Shown here: positions 53,516-62,657 of the stretch, one piece after another
How positions within the stretch are numbered: position 1 is the stretch's first letter
Layout: every line of letters starts with the position of its first letter
From: Scytonema tolypothrichoides VB-61278
GTDB lineage: Bacteria > Cyanobacteriota > Cyanobacteriia > Cyanobacteriales > Nostocaceae
Direction of reading: 5' to 3'
Length of the DNA stretch: 64,000 bases
Assembly: GCF_000828085.3 (NCBI RefSeq)
Contig: NZ_JXCA02000027.1
Coordinates: 272,608-336,607 of the forward strand
Program-made: the position numbers and the translations under genes
Notes under the pieces: model-generated
The model's input: only the letters and a program-made list of their open reading frames with translations
Databases searched by the model: none
Told to the model about the DNA's origin: nothing

Positions 53516-54145
53516 TCAATACACTCCCAAAGCAGATAGGGTTTCTGGTCCAGCGACTCCATCTACAAGTAAACCATTTCTTCGCTGATAGTTTTTGACT
53601 GCATCTGCTGTCATTGGACCGTAGTATGCGGTAGGTGTGAGTCCCAGACTTCTTTGTAGTTCTGCAACAGCAGAACCTTGAGAGCCTAAACTCAAAGTGT
53701 AAGGACCACCAACACCAGGAGCACGGGTATTGCCTTTGCCAGGTTTGTTGCCAATCCAATTAGCACTAACGTAATAACCATTGGATAGCTTAGCAAATCC
53801 ATTTGCGTATCCTACGACTTTTGGAAGTCGTGAGCCATTGGGGTAAAATGCAACAGCAGCACTTGATGAGCTAGGACCTTGGCGAACTAAGAGATCACTG
53901 CCTTTTGTCTGAACATAATAGTTGTTTCCAGGACCGTTGTACGCAGCTGTTGCTGTTTGAGTTTGAGCTAATATCGCTAATAACGCACCGATTAGGGCGA
54001 AAGTTAACCACGCAGATTTGAAATTTCTGTTCCAGTTGAATTTCAGTTTCAATTCTGGCAGTTTCAATTTTGGAAGACTGAATTCTGTATCTTTAGTCGC
54101 CTCTGCGTAGGCACTATCCATCAAAGAATAAGCAAGATATTCCAC
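53516..54145 (-). CDS. SH3 and peptidoglycan-binding domain protein (paralogue)
   Basis: Envelope protein of 209 residues, paralogue of the 340-residue neighbour. It has the same MEYLAYSLMDSAYAEATKDT leader followed by a helix (AWLTFALIGALLAILAQTQTATA), the SH3b-type domain (LVRQGPSSSSAAVAFYPNGS ... GYYVSANWIGNKPG) and one PG_binding_1 domain (LGSQGSAVAELQRSLGL ... VKNYQRRNGLLVDGVAGPET). It lacks the second PG-binding repeat and the Gly/Tyr tail. The pair arose by tandem duplication, with domain gain or loss. Confidence 0.9.
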   Translation of the reverse strand: MEYLAYSLMDSAYAEATKDTEFSLPKLKLPELKLKFNWNRNFKSAWLTFALIGALLAILAQTQTATAAYNGPGNNYYVQTKGSDLLVRQGPSSSSAAVAFYPNGSRLPKVVGYANGFAKLSNGYYVSANWIGNKPGKGNTRAPGVGGPYTLSLGSQGSAVAELQRSLGLTPTAYYGPMTADAVKNYQRRNGLLVDGVAGPETLSALGVY

Positions 54146-54417
54146 AGTCAGCTCCTTAATACTGGAAAATTCACAAATGCAGAGTTTTACTTCGCTTTCT
54201 GGTGAGTTTGTCTAATGTAACTTAGACTACGCTTTATGGTAAAGGATTTTTACCGAGAACATTATTAAGAAAACATAATTTTTGTAAAAAAAACTCCGGA
54301 ATAATACGTACGCAAAGCATCATGCCTCTGGCTTATTGCCTCTCCACAGGCAGCTCCAAAAAAGCAAATGTATCTGTGGTATTGTAAGAGGTAGACAATC
54401 GAACCTTATTTGCCAAA

Positions 54418-55329
54418 CTACTTTGAAATGGAAAAAGTATCAGAACGTACTTGCTGACCATTTCGCCAAACTTCCACCTTGTCAGAACTAACAACATAAG
54501 AAAAACTACCATTGTCTGCCCGATACTGAGAACTGCCAACACTCCTAGCAGGAAGGCGCAGGCTTAGGCTTGGATCTTGCTTGAATTGCCCAATATAAAA
54601 CAACTGACCATTTTCCTGGCAGACTTTCACAAAAATATTTGCTGTTTCGCCTTCAATGACTGTAGTACCATTACATCTAGTTTCAACCATCTGAGATTCA
54701 ACAGCCACTGGAATTGGTTGCGTAGGTGAAACTTGCTGTAGTGTCTGCGTTGGAGAAACTTGGTTAATTTCGTGATTTGCTTTTGCTTGAGAAGCAATCT
54801 GCTGTTGTGGAATTTTTCCTGCAATCAAAGACGGTAATGTCGTCAAAGGATCAACAGCAAAACGATGATTTTTACGCACTTCAAAGTGTAGGTGAGGTGC
54901 TGTACTATTACCTGTCGTTCCCATTTCTGCTATGACTTGTCCTTGGTTAACCTGTTGACCTTGTTTTACCAAAAGGCGGCTATTGTGACCGTAAATTGTA
55001 ACACTCCCATCAGGATGCTCGACGACTACAGCATTTCCTAATCCCCATTCGTTCCAACCTGCTTTGACTACTGTACCAGATGCCGCAGCAACAACAGGAG
55101 TACCAGATGCTCCTGCGATATCAATTCCTTCGTGTTGATATTTGCGAAAACCTTGAGAAACTATTCCCTGAGTGGGCCAAATTAAGTTAGAGGGAAGAGA
55201 TTTTTGTGGAGTATTGGAACTTTTTGGTGTCTGAGTCAAAACTTGCGTATTTGTACTTAACACAGCAATGAAAGATGTTAATCCGATTAAGCTATACGTA
55301 CAGATTTGAGCGATGGTAACTTTTTTCAT
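54418..55329 (-). CDS. M23 family metallopeptidase (LytM-type)
   Basis: Peptidoglycan endopeptidase-like protein of 303 residues. A signal peptide is at the N-terminus (IAQICTYSLIGLTSFIAVLS). The M23 domain spans ~45-160: HEGIDIAGASGTPVVAAASG gives the first zinc ligands His and Asp, and TAPHLHFEVRKNHRF gives the HxH motif. A Gln/Thr/Ser-rich linker and a C-terminal ~90-residue domain (TANIFVKVCQENGQLFYIGQ ...) of unknown type follow. It may be a hydrolase, or a regulator if inactive, but the zinc motif looks intact. It lies between the SH3/PG-binding pair and the class A PBP. Confidence 0.92.
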   Translation of the reverse strand: MKKVTIAQICTYSLIGLTSFIAVLSTNTQVLTQTPKSSNTPQKSLPSNLIWPTQGIVSQGFRKYQHEGIDIAGASGTPVVAAASGTVVKAGWNEWGLGNAVVVEHPDGSVTIYGHNSRLLVKQGQQVNQGQVIAEMGTTGNSTAPHLHFEVRKNHRFAVDPLTTLPSLIAGKIPQQQIASQAKANHEINQVSPTQTLQQVSPTQPIPVAVESQMVETRCNGTTVIEGETANIFVKVCQENGQLFYIGQFKQDPSLSLRLPARSVGSSQYRADNGSFSYVVSSDKVEVWRNGQQVRSDTFSISK

Positions 55330-55719
55330 TAGAAAAATGCTTTATGTGTTGATTGCTGTTACAGTCTTAAATCAACAGCATCAGGAGTGTCAGTGGGATG
55401 TTTCCGGAATCAAGTACGTAGCGAAGGTATTTATGTGATGCAGGGACGAGTGCAGTAGCTCTTTTAAACGACTTGAAAAACAATGCACCAGAAATTTATG
55501 CTCGTTTGGCGATTATAGTTAACCGATGGCACAAGTCAATGGGAAAATCATTCAAGAGTTATTGCTTATCCTCACACCATCTTAAAACATCTGCAAGCGA
55601 TTGCCTTCGGCAATCGCCTCCATTATTTTGTGGTTATAGTTTGAAAACACGCCCTAGCGCGCCCTCTGTTATGTTCCTAAAGGGCAGGCTGGTGGATAGA
55701 TATAATCCCTTGATTCGCC
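55330..55719. other. Intergenic region with GCGATTGCC hairpin
   Basis: A perfect hairpin GCGATTGCC-TTC-GGCAATCGC lies at 55597-55617. The remaining sequence carries no convincing ORF; a plus-strand frame at 55473-55757 overlaps the PBP 3' end and looks fortuitous. Confidence 0.55.
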
Positions 55720-58239
55720 CTAACCCTCAGGACTTGTTTCTGAAGACGGCGTACTAGGTCTCAATCTTTCCCGCCACGAACGTGTTGGAGGAGAAGAATT
55801 TGAAGTTGAGGGGCGAGGGTTGTTTGCAGGCGGTGTATACTCTCGTCTACGCCTTCTTGGACTTCTTGGAGCTGAATAATCAGAGTTTTCTGTTCGATAG
55901 CGCCGCCGTGGACGATACGATTGTGAGGATGACTCACTACTAGCACTACTAGAACTTGATTCTTCACTACGATAACGACGACTATAGCGCCTTCTTGGTC
56001 TTGAGATTTCCTGTTGTTGTTGCTCCTCTTGATAATCTCGTCTTCTATATCTGCGTCTTCTAGATGAACGCTCTTCACCACTATTATTGTCAGAATTTAC
56101 TTGTTGATTTCGTCTTCTACTTCTATATGATCTGCTAGTATTTTCTTCATCGGATTGCCGCTCATTAGAGGTAATAGAGCGATTGATAATTCGCCTAGCC
56201 TTGACGGGTGTTGCTTTAATCGTAGCTTTTCGACCTTCTAACTTGGGTCTTTCAGGAAACTTTTCTACAGGTATTTCCTTGACCGCTTTTTCCATAAATT
56301 CATGCCAGGTGTGAGCAGCACTACTGCTGCTACCGTCGGTGGGTTTGTTGTTGTCGTTACCCAACCAAACCCCTGTCACCATTTGGGGAATATACCCAAT
56401 AAACCATAAATCGCGAGCATCATCGGTGGTGCCAGTCTTGCCAGCAACGGGTCTACCTAATTGAGCCGCACGACCAGTCCCATTTTGCACGACATTGCGG
56501 AGCATCCAGGTCATGATAGCAGCACTTTCAGCGTCAAGTGCCCGCTCTGGCTGGAAGTCAGCAGACCAAATGACCTTACCTTGACGGTCAAGGATACGTA
56601 TAATACCATGAGGTTCTACGTGTAAGCCTTTCGTGGCAAAGGAACCATAAGCACTGGTTAACTCTAGCAAATTCACTTCAGAAGAACCAAGCGCTAAGGA
56701 ATACATCGGTTTGAGTTCCGATTGAATCCCCATCCTGTGAGCAAGTTGGATAGTTGGTTGAAAACCCACTTTCATCAGGATTCTCACCGCAACAATGTTG
56801 ACTGATTTGGTGAGGGCATCTCTCATGCTTAGCATGCCTCGGTAACCCTCATCAAAGTTTTTCGGTTCATAACCATCTACAACTAAGGGTGCATCAAGGT
56901 AGGCGTCGTAGGGATCCATCCCGCTTGCGATTGCAGCAGCATAAACAAACCCTTTGAATGTTGATCCTGGTTGACGCTGTGCCTGAGTCACGCGATTAAA
57001 TTGGTTCTTACCAAAGTCTTTTCCCCCAACCATTGCCTTAATTTCACCATTGCGGGGATCAATGGCAACCAAAGCCGCCTGCTTGAAGTTTTCCCAGCGC
57101 CCCTCATTTCGCAGCGTTTTTTTCACAGCTGCTTCCGCCGCTTTCTGCCAATTCAAGTTCAGGCTTGTTTCCACTGTTAAGCCGCCTGCTTGTAGTGCTT
57201 TGGGCGAAACATACTTAGGCAATTCTTTTTGAATGTAGCTAATAAAATAGGGAGCCTCTTCTTGCCATCGCTTGGGTGAACTCGGTTTCAGGTGAATTGG
57301 TTCTGCGGTTGCTGTTTGTTTTTCGGCTGCTGTGATAAATCCATCTTCCAGCATCCGCTGTAGTACCAAATCCCGCCGTTGTTTTGCCTCTTGTTTATTA
57401 ACTTGTGGTGAAAAGCGATTTGGGGCAGGAGGTAATGCCGCAATGATCGCCATTTCATCCAAGGTGAGTTGATCCACAGATTTACTAAAGTAAACCCATG
57501 CTGCATCTGCAACACCGTAAGCACCAGAACCCAAGTAAACCAAATTCAGGTAACGTTCCAGAATTTGATCCTTAGACAATTGCCCTTCTATTTTTTGTGC
57601 TAATCGGGCTTCCTTGAGCTTGCGCCAGAAAGTTTTCTCTTGTTTAAGAAAGAGAATTCTTGAGAGCTGTTGTGTGATCGTACTACCACCTTCGACCACG
57701 TTTTGCGATCGCATGTTATTTAAAACTGCTCTCACAATTCCTTGGGGGTCAACTCCGTTGTGTTCCTTGAATCTTCTGTCTTCTGAAGCAATAAAAGCTT
57801 TTTTAAGTTTATCTGGTATTTCCTCTATATTTAACTGTTCTCTAGTTGCTTCACCTTGTTGTTGTATAATGCTACCGTCAGCAGCTTTAATAGTCAGTGT
57901 ACGTTCTCGAACAATGGCATTGAGTTCTGCTTTATCTGGTAAACCTTGGTCTATTGCTCGAATACCGTAGGCAATTGCAATAATTCCACTACTTATACCC
58001 AAGCCTGCCCAAAACCAGTAGCGACGATAAAGGGGTTTGTGACTGCCAGGAAGTTTGGAAAGTATCTGCTTCAGTAATTGGTTTTGCTTTACTGGCTTGG
58101 TTGATGTTGTCTTGTCATTTGTAGATCCCTCGTTCTCCTCATTTTGATCGTTAGGCTGCGAGCCCGGTTGATCCTTATCACCATCACTCGACTTTTCTGG
58201 TTGTTCTTTGAACCAGGAGGTAAACTTAACCACGTTCAT
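55720..58239 (-). CDS. Class A penicillin-binding protein (PBP1A family)
   Basis: Bifunctional peptidoglycan synthase of 839 residues from the ATG at 58239 (the GTG at 58233 is also possible). A charged cytosolic N-terminus is followed by a membrane helix (YWFWAGLGISSGIIAIAYGI, near 85-105). The GT51 domain (~130-300) has SEDRRFKEHNGVDPQGIVRA and GGSTITQQLSRILFL. The transpeptidase domain has the catalytic SxxK in PGSTFKGFVYAAAI, SVN in LTKSVNIVAV, and KTG in VAGKTGTTDDARDLWFIG. After ~residue 675 comes an unusual Arg/Ser-rich low-complexity tail of about 165 residues. Confidence 0.95.
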   Translation of the reverse strand: MNVVKFTSWFKEQPEKSSDGDKDQPGSQPNDQNEENEGSTNDKTTSTKPVKQNQLLKQILSKLPGSHKPLYRRYWFWAGLGISSGIIAIAYGIRAIDQGLPDKAELNAIVRERTLTIKAADGSIIQQQGEATREQLNIEEIPDKLKKAFIASEDRRFKEHNGVDPQGIVRAVLNNMRSQNVVEGGSTITQQLSRILFLKQEKTFWRKLKEARLAQKIEGQLSKDQILERYLNLVYLGSGAYGVADAAWVYFSKSVDQLTLDEMAIIAALPPAPNRFSPQVNKQEAKQRRDLVLQRMLEDGFITAAEKQTATAEPIHLKPSSPKRWQEEAPYFISYIQKELPKYVSPKALQAGGLTVETSLNLNWQKAAEAAVKKTLRNEGRWENFKQAALVAIDPRNGEIKAMVGGKDFGKNQFNRVTQAQRQPGSTFKGFVYAAAIASGMDPYDAYLDAPLVVDGYEPKNFDEGYRGMLSMRDALTKSVNIVAVRILMKVGFQPTIQLAHRMGIQSELKPMYSLALGSSEVNLLELTSAYGSFATKGLHVEPHGIIRILDRQGKVIWSADFQPERALDAESAAIMTWMLRNVVQNGTGRAAQLGRPVAGKTGTTDDARDLWFIGYIPQMVTGVWLGNDNNKPTDGSSSSAAHTWHEFMEKAVKEIPVEKFPERPKLEGRKATIKATPVKARRIINRSITSNERQSDEENTSRSYRSRRRNQQVNSDNNSGEERSSRRRRYRRRDYQEEQQQQEISRPRRRYSRRYRSEESSSSSASSESSSQSYRPRRRYRTENSDYSAPRSPRRRRREYTPPANNPRPSTSNSSPPTRSWRERLRPSTPSSETSPEG

Positions 58240-58986
58240 TCCTCGCTTCAAGCAGTTGCAATCTAACCACCATCCAAAGTTTTTAGATCATTGCACTACA
58301 TTCGTGATAGTATATCACCCCATCTATGCTTGGATATATTCTTTTTGGGAAAATTTTGTTATATTTGTGCGTTCTTATTTATACAAAGTTTATCTTGAAT
58401 CATTATATGAAGCAATAGTACTGTTGATAAAATATAAAACATAAAAACAAAACAGGAAAACAAAATACGTTACTTAATAAAGGTTAATAGTACGATTGCC
58501 CTTGGCAGTAAAATTGGTCATTTTCGTGTTATTTTGCAAGCAGCAATAGAAACTTTAGCCTAAACACCTGGAATGATCTCAAAAGCTAAATCCAGTTGTG
58601 CGTTCGCCACAAGTAGATGACATCAACACAACTGTGATACTGCAAATAGAGATGATACCGCAGTTGCTATTAAAAATTTTATGACAAATTGAACATCAAT
58701 ATGGACGTGTGCGACAAGAACGTTGAGGAGATTTCAATGGCGCTTTTGGGATTTTCCTGAAAGCTTTGTCGGATACGACCTTCACCAGAGCGTGATTTAG
58801 GTGATTGCTATTGTCGCATTATCTGGTGTTCTGACGGGATATGCCGCATAAATGTATCAGGTAGGCTGTTCTGAAGTACACTTGTTGGTGGGCAACTAAT
58901 TTTACCAACAACCAATACAGACAACGCTGATTTTGACATCTTCCGAAAGCCTTAGTCTGTGTATTTTTAAACCAAATCATTGAACT
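58240..58986. other. Long intergenic region, possible gene debris
   Basis: About 750 bases between the divergent PBP and NUDIX genes. The part at about 58700-58845 has a broken reading frame with protein-like segments (FWDFPESFVGYDLH, VIAIVALSGVLTGYAA) interrupted by a stop, which may be remnant coding sequence. I could not identify it. The 58250-58500 part is AT-rich and should hold the PBP promoter. Confidence 0.3.
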
Positions 58987-59547
58987 ATGCCATTAGGTAG
59001 AGAATTACCCCAGCTGCTGAGACAGCGCTTGTACTACAAAGGGCGCAAATTTGATTTTGAGGTTAATCGCTTACGATTACCTAACAAAGCAGAAGGAGAA
59101 TGGGAATGCATTCGTCATCCAGGTGGCGCTTTAGCTATACCCGTAACTCCAGAAGGTAAAATGATACTTTTGCGCCAGTATCGTTTTGCAGTTCAGGGAA
59201 GAGTCTTAGAGTTTCCTGCTGGTACATTGGAACCAAACGAAGATCCCCTAGAGACAATTCAGCGTGAAATAGAAGAAGAAACCGGCTACCGTGCCCAAAA
59301 GTGGCAAAAACTAGGAGAATTTTTTCTCGCTCCGGGCTATTCTGACGAAATAATTTATGCTTATTTAGCACAAGATTTAGAAAAGCTGGAGAAAGCACCA
59401 GCACAAGACGAAGATGAGGATTTGGAAACAGTGTTTTTCACACCAGAAGAACTGGAGAAATCTATTCTTGAAGGTGAGCTAGTAGATGCTAAATCAATTT
59501 CTAGCTTTTTCCTCGCTCGTCCGTTGTTGAATCAGTTGAATTCATAA
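58987..59547 (+). CDS. NUDIX hydrolase (ADP-ribose pyrophosphatase-like)
   Basis: NUDIX phosphohydrolase of 186 residues. The NUDIX box runs G-x5-E-x7-REIEEETG (GTLEPNEDP ... QREIEEETGYRA) near residues 79-101. The upstream segment LLRQYRFAVQGRVLEFPAG is typical of the ADP-ribose/ADP-sugar pyrophosphatase subfamily, and the C-terminal FTPEELEKSI fits too. The substrate is probably ADP-ribose or another nucleoside-diphosphate sugar. Single gene. Confidence 0.92.
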   Translation: MPLGRELPQLLRQRLYYKGRKFDFEVNRLRLPNKAEGEWECIRHPGGALAIPVTPEGKMILLRQYRFAVQGRVLEFPAGTLEPNEDPLETIQREIEEETGYRAQKWQKLGEFFLAPGYSDEIIYAYLAQDLEKLEKAPAQDEDEDLETVFFTPEELEKSILEGELVDAKSISSFFLARPLLNQLNS

Positions 59548-59931
59548 TGTAGAGCAGCTATATGAGTACTCGAAGCAGAAAATGTTACCATCTGGTAATT
59601 ACCAGTTGCGGGTTATCAACTATTGATTATTAGGTGCGATGCTCCCTCTGGGAAACTCACTCAGGGCGAGATCGCCCGTTCTGCGCCGCCGTTGTTCTTC
59701 TGTGAATAGACTCCCCCAAAACTCTGGTGTGGACAACAGAAGAGGGCGCGCTGAGGCGATCGCCTGAAAAAACAACCCTTGCCTGTTTCAGTTCTTCAGG
59801 CTGGGACTATCTCTACCCATACATTTGGATACAGATCCAGCTTGGGTGATTGAGGTTTGGCTCGTTTTTTCTGTCTAGGTGTTTAACTGATAACAGAACA
59901 CTGTTGAAACATTGGCGTTCCCAAATCAGTT
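59548..59931. other. Intergenic region with HIP1-type and GC-rich repeats
   Basis: Contains GC-rich palindromic pieces (about 59640-59770), including GGCGATCGCC, of the dispersed repeat class. No ORF or RNA gene is supportable. The prohibitin-like gene promoter should be in the last part. Confidence 0.45.
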
Positions 59932-60738
59932 ATGAAAAAAAGTAAAGCTTTTAATAGTGCTAGTAAACTAACTGCACTTTTATGCCTGATAACGCTTTTC
60001 CTCACGCCTTTTGTGATTGTCAACGCAGGTGAAAGAGGAGTCTTGATGGAATTTGGAAAAGTACAAGACAGGATATTAGAAGAAGGAATTCATGTTATTA
60101 TTCCTGTCGTTAATACAGTAAAGAGATTGAGTGTTCGAGTTCAAAAACAAGATATTTCGGCTGAAGCATCCTCTAAAGATTTACAAGATATTTTTACAGA
60201 TGTAGCACTCAATTGGCATATTATTCCAAAGGAAGTCAATATTATTTTTCAACAAATTGGAGATGAAAAGGATGTTGTAGACCGGATTATAAACCCAGCA
60301 ATAGAAGAAGTTCTCAAGGCAGTTATGGCAAAGTATACTGCTGAGGAATTAATTACGAACAGAGGAGAAGTCAAAGCTGAAGTAGATAATGTATTAACCA
60401 CACGTCTAGCAAATTATCATATAGCAGTCGATGATATTTCTCTTGTGCATGTTCACTTTTCTCCAGAATTTGATCAGGCGGTAGAAGCAAAACAAATTGC
60501 CGAACAGGAAGCAAAAAGGGCAGGATTTGTCGCGATAAAAGCCTCAAAAGAGGCAGAAGCAAATGTTAATTTAGCAAGAGGACAGGCTGAAGCACATAGA
60601 TTACTAAACGAAACTTTAACTCCAGAAATTCTGCAAAATCGAGCATTAGATAAATGGGATGGCAAACTGCCAGTAGTTCTTGGTGAAGGCAAGTCAAAGT
60701 TCTTAAATTTGAGCGAATTTTTAAAAACTTATCAATAA
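59932..60738 (+). CDS. Prohibitin / SPFH (band 7) family protein
   Basis: Membrane-anchored scaffold protein of 268 residues. One N-terminal helix (LTALLCLITLFLTPFVIVNA) is followed by a band-7 domain: GERGVLMEFGKVQDRILEEG, VRVQKQDISAEASSKDLQDI, AEELITNRGEV and VDDISLVHVHFSPEF. A coiled coil (AEQEAKRAGFVAIKASKEAE) follows, and the end DKWDGKLPVVLGEGKSKFL is diagnostic for prohibitins. Such proteins oligomerise into ring-like membrane assemblies and can associate with FtsH-type proteases. No partner gene is adjacent. Confidence 0.94.
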   Translation: MKKSKAFNSASKLTALLCLITLFLTPFVIVNAGERGVLMEFGKVQDRILEEGIHVIIPVVNTVKRLSVRVQKQDISAEASSKDLQDIFTDVALNWHIIPKEVNIIFQQIGDEKDVVDRIINPAIEEVLKAVMAKYTAEELITNRGEVKAEVDNVLTTRLANYHIAVDDISLVHVHFSPEFDQAVEAKQIAEQEAKRAGFVAIKASKEAEANVNLARGQAEAHRLLNETLTPEILQNRALDKWDGKLPVVLGEGKSKFLNLSEFLKTYQ

Positions 60739-60907
60739 CTCATACAGCAATCCGTGTAGGAGTCGTGAACATCGCATGGGCGGGTTCCCTGACTTGTAGC
60801 AACTGCCGTGAGCATGAGGGAATGCGGGAGTGTGGGAGTGAGGTACAATTTTCTAGCTTCCCTCCTTTGCTCCTCATCTAATACCTTGATTTCAGAATCT
60901 CATTTAG

Positions 60908-62268
60908 TGGGACTTAAACAAAAATTAAGCCCAAATGTAGCCCAAACTGGCTTTATAAGCGGAGAATACGTCACGATTATGGGTTAACCAATCAAAAAAT
61001 CGATAAGACATAGCTGTTCTAAAGGCTTCCAAAGCATCAGTAAAGGTGTTCAAAGGTTTGTTTGCCCACCTTCGTCTTAAGCCCCCTGTCATTTGATGCC
61101 AGAGAATAAAAGTATAGGCACAAAAAACCAAGATAAAATGTCGAAGTAAACTCCTCTTATCTCGAACTTGATATTCTTTCAGTCCGAGCCAACCTTTAGA
61201 TTCTCGATAAAAAACTTCCACCCAATTTCTTTGAGAATAGGTATTAACTATCCATTCTGGTGTGGCAATTGATGAGGAAACATTTGTGATAAAATAATCA
61301 ATATCAGTGGCTTCAGAGAAAGACGCAGCGTTCATGACGATAGCAATATTTCGCTTTCCTTTAAGTTGTGATATCTCTATTTCTCTAGTGACTACCCATA
61401 CTGTTTTAGGTTTGTCTAAGTTGAGTTGGATTTTTGTAAAAGCCTCTTGAGGTAAACTCTGCGCTAATTCATCTAGCCTAATTGTTTGTTGTATCTCGTC
61501 TTTTTCAATAACTGTTACTTTCCGGTTTTTAGCTAATCCTCCCACATACTTTAATTGTCGCTTCTCTAACTCTAATAAAAATGATGTATTGTTGCCGTAT
61601 CCAGCATCTATAAGTACGATTGCCGGTTGATATTTTCTCTCTCTAGTTTTATCTATTAATTTAATTGCTAATTCAGTTTTTTTCTCAAATTCTGGATCTT
61701 GCTTACCTGATGGTAAAGAATCTGCGTGCTGATATAACTCTATATCTAATGGCAGGCTTTTTCGTCCATCATACAGATGAGTTGTTACCACTACTATTCC
61801 ATTATCTGTTTTGCCAATTTCTCCGATGTACTGCCTTCCCACTCCATCGGTAAAATTACCGCTTTTTCTATGACCAGAGTCATCAATTATCAAACTAAAT
61901 CCTCTACTCATTCTAGTTTGACTACACTTGTTCATAGTCTCTAAACGAAGCTCATTCACCTTGGAATCTGACCAGGGGGCTTCAGTTAAAAAGTGGTGCA
62001 ATTGATGATATTCAACCCCTATAGCGTTAGAAGCCATCTGATATAGATTTTTTCTCTCGCTTTCCCCCAATAATCCCCCCAAATAATGTCTAAACCCTCT
62101 TTTCTGGGCTTTATGAGTAAAAGCTACATCAAACCGTTGACACCATTTCTCAAAACACGGTGGCATGGCTGCGGGGGTTGTCTCTTTCATTGGATATCAC
62201 TTTGACGTGAGAGCTATGCTAGTCAAGCATTATATCCTGTTCTTGTTTCTTTTTTTGTTTAAGTCCCG
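60908..62268 (-). mobile_element. IS701-like insertion sequence
   Basis: Element of 1361 bp with 16-bp terminal inverted repeats: GGGACTTAAACAAAAA at 60909-60924 and its complement TTTTTGTTTAAGTCCC at 62252-62267. A 4-bp direct duplication TTAG flanks it at 60904-60907 and 62269-62272, matching the YTAR target of the IS701 family. It carries one intact transposase gene, so the insertion appears recent. Confidence 0.92.
60925..62190 (-). CDS. IS701 family DDE transposase
   Basis: Transposase of 421 residues, within intact terminal repeats. The DDE-type core shows the first Asp in GFSLIIDDSGHRKSG, the second in PAIVLIDAGYGNNTSF, and the Glu in RNWVEVFYRESKGWLGLKEY. The C-terminal segment LRHFILVFCAYTFILWHQM is typical. 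The frame is complete, with stop about 15 bases inside the left repeat. The start may be the ATG at the frame beginning (MKETTPAAMPPCFEKW) or the inner MPPCFEKW. Confidence 0.94.
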   Translation of the reverse strand: MKETTPAAMPPCFEKWCQRFDVAFTHKAQKRGFRHYLGGLLGESERKNLYQMASNAIGVEYHQLHHFLTEAPWSDSKVNELRLETMNKCSQTRMSRGFSLIIDDSGHRKSGNFTDGVGRQYIGEIGKTDNGIVVVTTHLYDGRKSLPLDIELYQHADSLPSGKQDPEFEKKTELAIKLIDKTRERKYQPAIVLIDAGYGNNTSFLLELEKRQLKYVGGLAKNRKVTVIEKDEIQQTIRLDELAQSLPQEAFTKIQLNLDKPKTVWVVTREIEISQLKGKRNIAIVMNAASFSEATDIDYFITNVSSSIATPEWIVNTYSQRNWVEVFYRESKGWLGLKEYQVRDKRSLLRHFILVFCAYTFILWHQMTGGLRRRWANKPLNTFTDALEAFRTAMSYRFFDWLTHNRDVFSAYKASLGYIWA

Positions 62269-62272
62269 TTAG

Positions 62273-62657
62273 GACTGCCATAGTCGGATTGAGAAATGCG
62301 ATTGCAAACAGCAACAGACGTATTGCGGCGTATTGCCTAATTTTTTTACGAAGTAATATACACAGTTATCAAAAGTATCAGAGAAACAAATTAATTCCTA
62401 TCTCTCCTCATACCAAAATAACCATACTTTACTATTTAGATAAAAACATGATGAAATCTTATGATAACTTAATCACAAAATTTCAGATTTTGTTCAAGAC
62501 AAAATGTATCAAATATTCACTATTATAATCCGAAAGATAGATACAAGAGTTACCCCAAGCGATTGATGACAAAGTTCCGATAACTCTGTAGAAATAAAAT
62601 TAAAGGAACTAACAAAAACTTGAAAAAAGTAATTTTACTCTTGAGGTTGAAAGAGGC
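62273..62657. other. AT-rich intergenic region
   Basis: About 385 bases to the right of the IS701-like element and its TTAG duplication, very AT-rich from 62330 to 62640. No supportable ORF, terminator or RNA gene. The promoter for the glycine-zipper protein gene is expected here. Confidence 0.4.

Noticed and set aside
55473..55757. Plus-strand 94-codon ORF between the M23 and PBP genes.
   Set aside because: It overlaps the 3' end of the PBP gene, contains a repeat hairpin, and has no recognisable domain.
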